Assembly: GCA_961205875.1 (NCBI GenBank)
Contig: OY540815.1
Location: forward strand, 15,251,638 to 15,315,637
Source: Sialis fuliginosa
Lineage: Eukaryota > Arthropoda > Insecta > Megaloptera > Sialidae
Direction: 5' to 3'
Length of the DNA stretch: 64,000 bases
Below are positions 1-10,800 of this stretch, one piece after another. The translations under genes were made by a program, and so were the position numbers. Numbering within the stretch: the first letter of the stretch is position 1; the number at the start of each line of letters is the position of its first letter. The notes below the pieces were generated by a model, which saw only the letters and a list, made by a program, of their open reading frames with translations, did not search any database and had not been told where the DNA came from.

Positions 1-373
1 CAGATTAGTGACAGTGCGCGAGACGTGGCGATGCCTCTATCTTATGTAATAATATTACACGCTCCGACATACACTACCGCTCATGGAAGTATGGACACTT
101 GATTTTATTTAGTAAAATGTTGGTAAAAGCTGTATTTAAAAAAATATATGTACACAAATAACAAAAAATGTTTAAAATTATGTTTTCAATACACTTATAA
201 TATAGTCGGCATAATACTTTTCAAAATATAATATGACAAAATATGACAGTATTTATGACAGTTCTCTTGAAGTTTTGGACAAGTAGTTGTATGCGTAGTT
301 AGATGATTTTTAATGGTTTTTACCGTTTTTACTCAAGGTTAGTAAATACACTTTAGTAAATATACATTACATA

Positions 374-692
374 CAGGGCCGTAACTAGGGGGCCCTCCTC
401 CGCACTATATACAAAATATAAAAATTGAAAAACTTTTTTCCTCAATCTTGCAGACCCTAAATTTATTTATTTATTTTTTAAATGATACGTATTATAAAAT
501 AATGTTGCAAATAAAATTAAATATATTTACTGTAAAGGCAATAATTGATTATTACTAATTTTTATTTAAAAAACAACTATTTTGTGTATATTGAAAAGTA
601 TAAAAAAAAGTTCCGTGAATCAATGGCAGATGTTTTTATTTAACGTGTTTATAAATAATTCTATTATCTACCTCATACTAACTACGCCACTG
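374..692. repeat. Degenerate hAT-type MITE
   Basis: The left end reads CAGGGCCGTAACTAG and the right end, reverse-complemented, reads CAGTGGCGTAGTTAG (11 of 15 match). The CAGnGnCGTA start is the usual terminus of small hAT-derived elements in insects. The flanking octamers do not match, so the insertion is old or the boundaries are slightly off. No coding capacity is seen. Confidence 0.4.
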
Positions 693-1248
693 ACTGGTAA
701 GTAAAAGTATATTTGATTTACTTCAGCGAAGTCAAGCAGAAGAAAAACTGGAATAAATTTTAATTTTTTACTCTAAGATCGAGTACTATCGGTTTGACAT
801 AGGTAAGTGAAAATCTGAGAAGCGATTTGTATCAGAGCTAGGGAGGTATTTAATGAGTCTGAGCTTGGAATCATTCGGGACTTGAGCCAACCGACTGCGG
901 AAGTGTTTTGTGGTGGTTTATGGAACTTTACGGATTTAGTTAAGAAACGAAAAAATATATTCTGCTTCAGAATCGGGAAACTGTTGTTTACAAGTGTAAC
1001 TTCTCCTTTTTAGGTTTGAATATAAATTTTATTGATTTTGTACTTACATTCAAAGTAACTATGTAGAATATTGTGTTTTGAAAGTATAAGCACTATATGA
1101 TTATTATTTTTTAGCTTAGTCTCGTCTCAATCTGGACTCGAGAAAACTATTTTATCTTATAAAGAATAATATGTTACCGTTCCTTCTCACCGCTCAAGTT
1201 ATAGAAGCTTTTATTATTCAAAATCATACATTATTTGAAAGTTTCAGT

Positions 1249-1628
1249 CAGGGCTTCGAACCGTTATTTTTTTCGTTTCGGTTTTCGTTCCGGTTCGAGT
1301 AAAAAAATATATTTCGGTTCGGTTCCGGTTTTCGTTCCGCAAAAAATAACGGTTTTTTCGGTTTAAGGTTCAGCTCCGAGTGATTAATTAAAACAAAAAA
1401 ATTATTTGTATTAAAAAAAAATTTCTACCATAATTTAGAATATTTTATGGTACTTGTATGATAGTCCGAACGACATTGAAGTGGGAAATAAGATAATGTT
1501 AACGCGCGTATTTTAACATGTACTGAACCGTAAAAACAATATTTTTATTTCGGTTCTGTTCCGGTTTTCGTTCCGGCAAAAAATAACGGTTGTTCCGGTT
1601 TTCGGTTCAGTTCCGGTTCGAAGCCCTG
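1249..1628. mobile_element. hAT-type MITE with perfect 8-bp target duplication
   Basis: A 380-bp element bounded by perfect 15-bp terminal inverted repeats, CAGGGCTTCGAACCG and its complement. Both sides are flanked by the identical octamer gtttcagt (1241-1248 and 1629-1636). An 8-bp duplication with CAGGG termini is the hAT signature. Both subterminal regions repeat variations of GGTTCCGGTTTTCG. There is no transposase, so it is non-autonomous. The intact duplication suggests a fairly recent insertion. Confidence 0.9.
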
Positions 1629-1636
1629 GTTTCAGT

Positions 1637-2410
1637 TACCAAACCAATTAAATATATTTTTGTTTAATATTGATATGAATGGAACTTAATTAGTGAAATA
1701 CAAAATAACTAAAAAAAACACTGAATAGTCTTCTTTATAAAAACAACGATTTTCTCGGTTTCTTTCAATTAAAAAATAATCTTGTTACGTTAAAAATGTG
1801 AAATCTAAATTAAAAACTTTATTCATGGGAGCATTTTGCATAAGGGTTATAGTATACATAATCGGGAGGAAGGTGACGTTTTCTAGTCGGGTTGGATGCG
1901 ACAGATGTCAGCTGGATATGGTCCATCAAAGAGGATACGAACAGCTGCATCCTTAGTGATTAACGGAGATGATTTCATCTCCTTAGATTATGGCCCTTTA
2001 CATTATACCACTATATTCTGTAATTGAGATTTGAGAACTTTATTAGTTTTATGAAATGTGGACTATATTTTTTTAATAAAATATTTTATAAATTATGTAA
2101 TATTTTGTGAAGAAACATGTTTTTTTAAGAAAGCCGATTATACATTATTTTTTTTATTGGCAATGAATATAATTAGAAATTTGCCTCTCTAATAGCATAT
2201 TTTTATTTTGGTTTATTTTTCTACCCCATAGATGCTAGTTTAAAATTGAATTGTGTTTATAACTGTCATATTAGCTTAACATATTTTTTAACGAAAATGT
2301 CGCAATTATATATTATTAATGTAGGCCAAAGATAGTTAAGCTTTTATCAATTTTAATATTTCAGTTAGTTTAGTTAGTGAATAATTGAAGGGAAATAAAA
2401 ATTTATGTGC
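1637..2410. other. AT-rich non-coding stretch
   Basis: No supported gene. The only local structure noted is a short palindrome, GGAGATGATTTCATCTCC, at 1965-1982. Confidence 0.6.
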
Positions 2411-2673
2411 GTAATTATTAAGAATTTACTCTCAAGAAAAATCTAAGCTAACGCTATCTGCTAGGTATTAAATATAAATAACAGTCCATACCTACTGATA
2501 GTTCTAATCAATTGTATGGTTTATAATTATGACGACACATGCGCGTTAAGTAGAAATCGGTGAACTAAAAGCAGCGATGACAAGCGTAATTATAAAATGC
2601 ATATATACACCATACTCTAAAAGCCCGAGCAAATGCATAACGATTTGCTAGAGCAAATTATTTTATAATACCC
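2411..2673. repeat. CCCGG-ended MITE, diverged copy
   Basis: It shares the blocks 'taagctaacgctatctgcta', 'aggtattaaatataaataac' and 'taagtagaaatcggtgaa' with the better-preserved copy at 50822-51136. It ends in ...ttataataccc, matching that element's ACCGGG end. It is decayed at both termini. Confidence 0.65.
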
Positions 2674-3229
2674 TACATTAGATAGGTCGTTGTTGTTGTT
2701 ATGTAACTGCAAATGAAATCAACAAATCAAGATTCGACAAGTTCATATAGAGCAATACGGAAACATAAAAAACCACACAATTAATAACCAATTATGAACA
2801 AAGTATAAATCATAATAATTTCATTTCGTTTCGATATATTTGTGTTATTGACTAGAAATTTTTATTGGTTCTCAAATATATAAATCATTTTGATGTTGTT
2901 GTTCCCAGAACGATGTCTACCTGTTGTAATGTAGGTAGTGAAATCGTAAGCTTGAGCTAAGTTTTTGACATTCGAATGATCAAAGTTATCTGTAAATATT
3001 TGCTTTCCTCCAGCAGTAACTATTTCCTCTTTTATCTTTTGACAAGTTAGTTTCATAACTTATATATCGTTATAGTTATATTACGTAATACTTGGTTTGT
3101 GATCTGTAAACAATAAATGCGTTACTTATATACAAATCATATCTATATACATATAATAATAATACTATTTATTTAAAGTAAATCATATATAATGATATAG
3201 AACACGTCAACAACAAAATTAAATTCAAA
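2674..3229. other. AT-rich non-coding stretch
   Basis: It contains one 64-codon minus-strand reading frame (2862-3056) that includes the run TTGRHRSGNNN. I cannot place it in a family and see no splice sites or composition change to support it as a gene. Confidence 0.5.
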
Positions 3230-4075
3230 TAAAATACAATTATATTATATGTAACAAAAATTCACTTAATGAATATAAATTTTTCGAGATTAGATAATAT
3301 TCAGAATTTTAATTCTTTCAGGAATAGTGTTATATATTCTGATAATAATATTGAATGTTCCTTGATTAATCACTTGTAAGCTGGCTTTAATAACTTTAAA
3401 GTCGTATTTATTTCGTGTATGATTCTTATGTGTTGGTAAATATTCTACAAATATTTCCGGACTGGATTTAAGAAAAACTCAATATAGAGTCAAAATGCCT
3501 AGTTTCTTGAATAGTTTACGACATGGTTCACGTGGACCAACGTTACAAATTAATCTTATACATCTCTTTTCTATTAAAAATATGTCCAATGCTGTGGATG
3601 ATGCACCCCAAAAAATAAGGGCGTAAAATATATTAGAATAAATATAGTCAGAGTACATTGTCAATAAGATTTCCATTGGTACCTTATTTGACATTAATTG
3701 CATATAAGAGTATTTAGATATTTTGCAGGATAGTAAATCTACATATGGTTTCCAGTTTGTGAAATTTTACTGTATCTTTAAGTTTAACCGAAATTCGATT
3801 ATAAATAAATAACCATATTGTCCAAATCTTATAAATCGTGTTTTTTCTAATTTTTAATTTAATTTTAAGCTATTGTTATCGAACCAGGATAGTCATTTTG
3901 AAATAGAGTGGTTAATATCAGAAAATAAAACTTGAGGGTTGTGGCTAGATAAAAGTATCGTTGTATCGTCTACAAAGAGAATCGTTTTATTATTTATGGC
4001 GTTAGGCAATCATTAATGTAAATTTTAAAAAATAATAGGCCCTAGTATTGATCTTTGAGGTGAATACTAGTAATA
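3230..4075 (-). mobile_element. LINE reverse transcriptase relic (Jockey/CR1-like C-terminal part)
   Basis: Read on the minus strand from 4075 downward, the pieces follow the order of a non-LTR retrotransposon reverse transcriptase. First comes SPQRSILGP (family VPQGSILGP), then a shifted frame with IYIND, then an FVDDTT form of the YxDD catalytic box. The longest open piece (3479-3703) contains FYALIFWGASSTALDIF, IEKRCIRLICNV and LFKKLGILTLY, the thumb region of these enzymes. Beyond it HTRNKYDFK and YNTIPERIK match the typical C-terminal tail. The frame changes at least three times and internal stops occur, so it is a dead, 5'-truncated copy. The clade is inferred from motif style only. Confidence 0.85.
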
Positions 4076-5261
4076 ACAAATATGTTAATAATAATAATAT
4101 AATATGTATAATATTTGAACTTGTTTTTGATTGCTCATTTCATTTGCATAATATAATATGTTAAAATGAGTAATATATCTCTCGATATATGTACGTCAAT
4201 AATATTATGTTAGATTTATAGAACATGAGGATTATGATATGCGTAAACTATGTACCAGAGATGTACCTACCTATATTAAATTGATGTTATTGAAATTCTC
4301 CTAAACTAACGTACTGTGGACTTACTTTGTTCACAGAACATAAATATTTATATTATCTCCATATAGCGAATTGAATAGGGTTTCAAACAAATTCACGGAA
4401 CTGTGCGACCTTTTAAAATTATTTAATGAAAATGGTGTATGTAAAAAATAAACAGGTTATGTATTATTGTTGCTAAAAATATCTTTATGTCATTAAAAAC
4501 AATAGTAATAAAAAAATCAAAACAATATCAGTAAAGGCTAATTAAATGTTAATTATATGTAACGCACGAAAATAGTACAAAGAAATTTAATTGTAAACAC
4601 ATTTTCAAACTTTAAATCATATTAATAAAAAAATACGACTTAACTTTAATGGAATGAACAACACAATCTAAAATTAATAGTGGATAATAAAACTAAAAGT
4701 TTAAAAAAACTAAAGCCCAAGTACGCTAAAACATATTAACTAAAAAGTTATAAACAAGTTGTTTTCTTTAAAACTAATTTCATGTGTTCCTTTCGCACTT
4801 TTATGCGACGTTCGACTAGAGATACTCAAGACTCATCAACAACCGTATTTTTTTTATTTAAGTAATCAATATCATTAATAAATATACTTCATACTATTAT
4901 ATTATGTTCAATTTTAATTAATTTTGTTATACTTTCTAAAAATAATACATAAATGATTTTTTGTATAAATGAAAATGAAAACACTGCTGAAACTCTTACT
5001 ATGAGTATCTCTATATACGACTTCGTCTGTTATGTAATACTTCTTCTTTTTAAAAACAACTATTCGTTTTTTAAACTTATATTTGTGTTTAATCTTTTAT
5101 TAGTTATATTAAGATTTATTAACAAGCTACCTTGTTTGTTGTTATACATATTAACAGACAATCAAGTACATGAGGTAAAGGTACCAGTTATGGCCTCTAT
5201 AAGAGCAAGTTTTCGGGGTTTTTTTAAATAAATGAGCTTGTTTTTTGTAATTCTCATGAAC
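4076..5261. other. AT-rich non-coding stretch
   Basis: No gene recognised. Only short low-complexity open frames are present. The plus-strand frame at 4953-5231 is leucine/phenylalanine-rich with no start context and is antisense to the trailing end of the relic at 5262-5411. Confidence 0.5.
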
Positions 5262-5411
5262 TCATGCTACTAATAAGTTTTCCCTGCCTTGGTACCTTTT
5301 CTTCATTGTATTTACGTCTTGATGAAATCTTTCACCACTAAAATCACCAATATTGTCTGAAAATCAGTCTAAATGTAATTTAAGCAACCTCTTCGTGATA
5401 AACTCATATTT
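5262..5411 (-). pseudogene. Relic of an arthropod repeat-associated protein (GERFHQD family)
   Basis: The minus strand encodes NIGDFSGERFHQDVNTM followed by KKRYQGRENL. From memory this matches a block in many arthropod predicted proteins of the form 'GDxSxExGERFHQDIxxMExRYQGxW', usually found in many copies per genome and next to transposon sequence. Upstream, LKLHLD fits the expected preceding 'HSHLDYF' block. A tttgcag acceptor-like site sits at the 5' edge (5412-5418), so the piece may be an exon of the original protein. It is broken and short. The protein's function is unknown to me; the family link is recognition, not a search result. Confidence 0.6.
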
Positions 5412-5786
5412 CTGCAAACGAATAAAAAGATTTATCAATATGATATTTGCTCGAATGAATGTAATATCGTTACGCGTGCACGCGCGTAAGTACTTACCAG
5501 TACACGACATTCCTTCACAGCTAAACAATAAACAAGCGGATGTTGTATCTCACGCGCAAACGTGTGATAACATGTCGTTACAAGCTTGCGAGCGTTCATT
5601 TAGCATTATACCAAAATTACGACGGTAAAACCAAAAATCTAGTATACAATACCTAAAAAAAAAACTAGAGCCTATTTTAGTAAAACTTATTACTATCAAT
5701 TTTGAAAACAGTCATTGGAATATTTTAAAATCATTGAGATATTAATAAAAAAAATTAGAATATAGAAGTACTTACATATGTAGGTA

Positions 5787-6173
5787 TTAGGGTGGGGTGA
5801 AATTTTTTTATTCGAATCAAGCGCAAAATTTGCATTTGTACACATATATCTTTAAAACACCTACCAAAGGATTTTGTAATAGGATACCATTTTGATGTTC
5901 CTAAATAACAATAGTTTAAATTAAAGAAAAGTGTCTTTAAAATAATATGTAACAACTTAAAAGTTAAACTATTGCGCATTTAAATATATTTCCCCGTTAC
6001 CGAGATATAATACCCAAAATTTATGTTTTTTTCTAATAAAGACAGTCATTTAGGAACCTCAGGATGATATCCTATTACAAAATCCTTTGGTAGGTGTTTT
6101 AAAGATATACAAATTCAAATTTTGCGCGTATAGCTCTTTGAAGATTCGAAAAAAAAATTTCGCTTCACCCTAA
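5787..6173. mobile_element. Foldback MITE, 387 bp, TA-flanked
   Basis: The two ends are long inverted repeats of about 130-150 bp with small gaps. They start with TTAGGGTG and share the blocks ATCTTTAAAACACCTACC and AAAGGATTTTGTAATAGGAT. TA dinucleotides flank both ends, consistent with a Tc1/mariner-type target. It has no coding capacity. It lies 60 bp upstream of the plus-strand LINE relic. Confidence 0.8.
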
Positions 6174-6232
6174 TAGGTATATGTATATAACTAGATGATT
6201 TTTCATCTAAACAGTACAGTTTAAATGTAAGA

Positions 6233-6570
6233 ATACCGCACAAGGTGGGCATACTAATCCCGCTATTATTCAGTGTTTTTATAAACGACTTGTCAGAATT
6301 TATAAACGAAAAATTAATAATGTACGCAGACGATATGACGCAACGTTATGGTTTTAATTGACGTAACATCAATGCATGAAGCAGAAACCAAAACAAACAA
6401 TATAATTAATAAGTTCTCTAAATGGTGTGACATTAATAAACTGGTTATAAATTTGAGAAAATTTACATATTTTAGCATTTCAAAATTATGGATAAAATAA
6501 ATATCCAAACATTAAATTTATATTTAAGAACGAATATAAGATAGTGGCACCAGTCTTGACAAAGACTTCA
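6233..6570 (+). mobile_element. LINE reverse transcriptase relic, plus strand
   Basis: The translation from 6233 gives IPHKVGILIPLLFSVFINDL, a decayed form of 'VPQGGILSPLLFSVFINDL'. It is followed by INEKLIMYADDM, which contains the YADD catalytic box. After a frame change it continues HEAETKTNNIINKFSKWCDI and NKLVIN, the usual segment after YADD in Jockey/CR1-type enzymes. Frameshifts and stops interrupt it and no 5' part is visible. Its motif spelling (GILxP, YADD) differs from the relic at 3230-4075 (SILGP, FVDD), so the two come from different elements. Confidence 0.8.
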
Positions 6571-7159
6571 GTAATGGCAAATTTTTAATTAAATATACTA
6601 AATTAGATATTGTAGCGATATGCACAAATAATATAATTTGTAAGCGATGGCAACTATGTAGTATTGCGTAATCCCTTTAGTTATAAGTTTCTGTTGATTC
6701 ATATTTTCAAAAAGGGACATTACGTAATTCAGGCAGAGAGACAACCGATAGATTGAGAAGCCTTCAGTCGTTATCACATTGTCTTGAAGATAAGATTTAT
6801 AAATTTTAAAAAGTGCTCAAAGTTAAATCTAAACTGTTTTTGATTATTTCTGCCTTTTAACGCTGCAATTCACGTTAAGGTATACAGGCCCTGTGATAGT
6901 GAGATAGATTTAGGTTAATTATTTATGTGTAATATGTAAGTGCTAGTGAAAAATTTTGTTATTGTGTAATTAGTAAGTTAATGTTTAGTGTAGTTAATGT
7001 AAAACGCTCAATGTAAGTGAAATTTGATAGACGAATTCTTATTTATAAATATATTGTTATAACTATTATGCTTATATACATAGATATATCCAACATAATT
7101 TCGTCGTTGTACATGCAAAACCTTCTTTTTATATTCAACCAAGTTTTTTTAATATCGGT

Positions 7160-7325
7160 TCAGTGGTTCATGAGTTGTACATGTGACCAGAATTCGGGGG
7201 ACAGAACACAGACAGACGCGGGACGAAAAGTATTTGTCTTGACCTGAAACGGAAAGATCAATTTAAAATTTTGGAATCGGAGAATATTTTTTTTTGTCTC
7301 ATTTTAAAATGATATTGCGAGGAAG
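7160..7325 (+). repeat. Interspersed repeat A, copy 1
   Basis: It carries the ordered blocks 'aatatcggttcagtg', a short ACAGACAGACG run, 'tttgtcttgacctgaaac', 'ggaaagatcaatttaaaatt' and 'ttggaatcggagaa'. The same blocks recur near 15740, 23290 and, inverted, near 61520. A cagacaga run followed by conserved AT-rich sequence resembles non-LTR retrotransposon 3' regions, but I cannot name the family. Confidence 0.7.
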
Positions 7326-7399
7326 CAAAATAATATTCTAAGTTAATTTTGTTAATTGAAAAATATTAGGGTCAGTTGGTTCTCTGTATAATATTTGTG

Positions 7400-7413
7400 C
7401 CCCCCCCCCCCCC
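7400..7413. repeat. Poly-C tract (14 nt)
   Basis: An uninterrupted run of C in a strongly AT-rich background. Similar G/C homopolymers occur near 34852 and 60132. Exact length is prone to assembly error. Confidence 0.9.
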
Positions 7414-7499
7414 AAATGTGTGGAAGCCGAAAGATAATGTCATTGCAAAAACACTGAAACAAACAAAACTGTCAAAAATACACACATATAAAAACATCT

Positions 7500-7800
7500 A
7501 GCTATTGAGATCATTAATAAGGTCTCGCCGACACTTCTTGTACATGTCGCGCGGTAGACTCTGATACCTGCATAGCTCCGGAGTGCAGGCCTGGCCACGC
7601 CGCCAACACACAGCTCCCGAGCTACATAGACAGAGACTGACACTGTGACGACCGTTTCTCTCACTCTCGCATACACACAGAGCTACAGCGTCGTGGCGTT
7701 CACGGGACCAGTCGCGCCGCGATATCCACGGACGACGTGTATAAACGTATTTTAATCCAGCTCCGCGATATTCCACAAGCGTGGCGATCGGGAAAACCGG
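7500..7800. promoter_or_regulatory. CpG-rich island, candidate promoter
   Basis: This 300-bp stretch is far richer in G+C and CpG than its surroundings. On the minus strand it holds a GAGAGTGAGAGAAAC tract (complement of about 7653-7667), then an arthropod initiator-type TCAGT (complement of 7636-7640), then a splice-donor-like ATGCAG|GTATCAG (junction at 7568/7567). That order of GAGA tract, initiator and donor fits a short 5' leader exon transcribed leftward. No plus-strand donor of similar quality was found. Open frames on both strands here probably reflect the higher GC content. It could equally be a bidirectional promoter serving the gene that begins at 13272, 5.5 kb away. Confidence 0.35.
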
Positions 7801-7829
7801 TGCTTTAAGAATATTTTTTGTTTTATTTA

Positions 7830-10800
7830 TTTTTTTATTTTTTTTTTGGTTTTTATGACTTTATTGTTTTCGTCGGTGGTATGATGTGTAAAAATGTACA
7901 TTATTCAAATAATGATATGGGATTTAAACCCAAGAAATTAAAGTTATTAAACTTTCTGCACTTTTAAGTGCAGATGAAATAAATGTTAAATAAAAATATC
8001 ATAGTGTATCGATAAATAATTATTTCAAATAGCAGTGAATATGTAAAGCAAAAATTAAGTTATTATCAAATAAATTTAAACATTATTTTATTCATCATTG
8101 ATTTACCAGTGAATAAGGTAAATTATATATATTTAATTTAAATAAACTATTTAAATAAATATTCGTAATTGGATTTAAATAATAAATACGTGGAAAACAT
8201 TATATTTTATTATTTTCTAATAAATATTAAAATACTGTTAAATTACATATTATGGTACATTTAAAACATACATTTGATATTGGTTATATTATAATATTAT
8301 GTTATTATATAATCAATATAATTAACATTCAATTCAATACCTATCTAATATTATAAACTGAATATGCACATATGTAGGTATGTATATTTGTACAGTATGA
8401 GTCAGAATTCCAAAGACACATTTATTCATAGAAAACATTGATAACGATATATTAAACTATTCATTATTCTACAGGAGAATCTGACCCTTCTTTAACAAAT
8501 TAAAATAATTAATGCCTCTTTAAAACGAATACTAAAATAGTTTTATTGAAAAGAACACCGTATACAAATATTGGGTCAATTACGAATATTCATGATTCAT
8601 CAGTGGAAATGGTTACACTGTTTGAATCAAACAGATAAATTTATTGACTCTATTTTCTATCTAAAATTATATATCAAATCAATGTTATACTTATAGAAAA
8701 CAAAAAATTACATTTTATTTATTTAATTTGCTAATTAATTAAAAACAACATATTTACCTTATAACAATTTATAAAATTTGTTTAGTACCTAGTTATGTTA
8801 TGTTACATATGTAGAACATTAATTATGATACAGCGGTCAACTTTGTATGTAATATATTATACATATTTAATTTGACTAGCGTTTTAACTTTATTATATCT
8901 TTTTGTGGTTTCCATAGAGCTGTATAACATATTCCCTATCAACCTATCTCAACATACGTTGGCGTCATGACCTATCCAATTTAATGAGACCTAACTTAGC
9001 TGGGCTTAACCTAACCTTACCCAATCTAATCTAATCTTCTTTAATTGAATTGAAAAGCTGGGTCTAACTTAATAAATTTTATTGGTAACACATAAGCTCT
9101 TCAGTTTCCAAAACGATCAAGTCCAGATATATTGATTTACTAATTTTGGTACCACAGCAAAAAATTATTAATTATTTATTGTATTGAAATTTTCTTTGTT
9201 TCTCATAAATGGGTATAATAAGACATTAAATATATTTGTAAAGTGGACTTAACTCGATTTAGTTTTAAAACTATTATTTTATATAAAACAAAATTAAAGT
9301 GTGTATAGATTTCTACGAAAACTAACTAATTGTTTTTATTATAATTGATTTTGTTTTCATGAAATGTTTTGAAATATCCCATTTATTTTAATGGACTTTG
9401 TATGTTGTACGTTTGTATTGTTTGAATGTGATTTTCCAGAAATTTCGTATTTAATTATATTGTATATTTAAAATTGATAATTAGTAATGAAAATTAAATT
9501 ATAATATTGAGTTTATGTCATTTACATGTAATTGTTATACAAATATATATGTATTATATTAACAATAAAAAATTGAAATACAAAAAGTATTGTAAAATTC
9601 AATGGTTATAACATAATAATTGACATTTTAATGATATCTGAATAAAACAAATCCCAAGAAATCACATTGCTGCAGTTATTTGTTATAATCTAACACAATC
9701 GAAATATATTTTTATATTAAAGTTTTTTGATCATTGTTGTTGTTTTTGAGTTACAGCGTCTACATACCGACAGACAGACACACAGACAGCATGATAAAAA
9801 TAGTCAGATTTTATTCAGAGAAGGTAAAAAACGGGTTAACAATATTTACTTATATAGGGTGGACCAACTGTTGGTTCCCTCCCCCCCTTAAAAAAAATGA
9901 GAATTCAAACGAGACCGAGATTATTCAAATACTGACGAGTCGAAATAAACCTAAATTTACAAACAAACAAACTTACAGTTCAAATACATAATCAGTATTT
10001 TGAATAACACGCACATCAAAAATGAAACCAACAAATGGCCGACCTTTTACTATGTATATAATGTATATTACATTATTACATACATATGGTATAGTAGAAA
10101 ACTAGATATAGGATTTGGAAGGTACAATCCACTTTATTCATAAAAAGGTTGGAAACCTCTGCTGTATAATGCAGCCATTATACGTAAATAATTAAGATAA
10201 TGTCTTTAGATTAACTTCTGTATTATAAATTCATTACAAATTTGAATTTTATCTTGAAGTTATAAAATATAACACATGTTAATGTTTTGTTTTTATAGTA
10301 TGTAATTACTAAAAGCAATAAACTGTAGTTCAAGTTTTTTAACAGTCACAGTTAAAATAATGTTGAATGTATACAAAACTAATTAAATTTGTTGGTTTCT
10401 GTGAGAGAGCATAGACAATAAGAAATACGTTCACCATTGCACGTTCTGACAGAAAAAAAATTAACTCAATTTCAGACTCGAACAATAGTTCGTACAGTAA
10501 CTGCCATTTATTATTAACTCTCATCATGATGTAGACATCTTTTTTAATCGAATTCTATGTGTTCAAAATTTTGAGTAGATATTTGTCAAATTTAAAAAAT
10601 AGAACTTGTTATTTGAATGTAAGTCGTAAATATTTTGTTGTATTTTCAACTTAAGGCTTCATCATTCATTCATCAAAATACACATACATCTTAAGTCATA
10701 CATTTTACATGAGACATAATATAAAATCAATATCAGGTACATAGAATATTAAGACATATTTCCTTTTTATTGAAACCGATTAGAAATTTTCTCTCCTTTC

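Noticed and set aside
45-59. TAATATTAC nonanucleotide resembling a circovirus/geminivirus origin.
   Set aside because: A nine-base AT-rich string is expected by chance here, and there is no stem-loop of the right kind or Rep-like coding sequence nearby.
2862-3056. 64-codon minus-strand frame containing TTGRHRSGNNN.
   Set aside because: I looked for a packaging-ATPase or transposase match but only a few residues fit. No neighbouring motifs support it, so no call is made.
5353-5628. 91-codon plus-strand frame.
   Set aside because: It overlaps antisense to the GERFHQD relic and has no start context, splice sites or family resemblance.
9004-9022. CTTAACCTAACCTTACCC resembling insect telomere repeat (CCTAA)n.
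   Set aside because: Only about two imperfect units; not an array.
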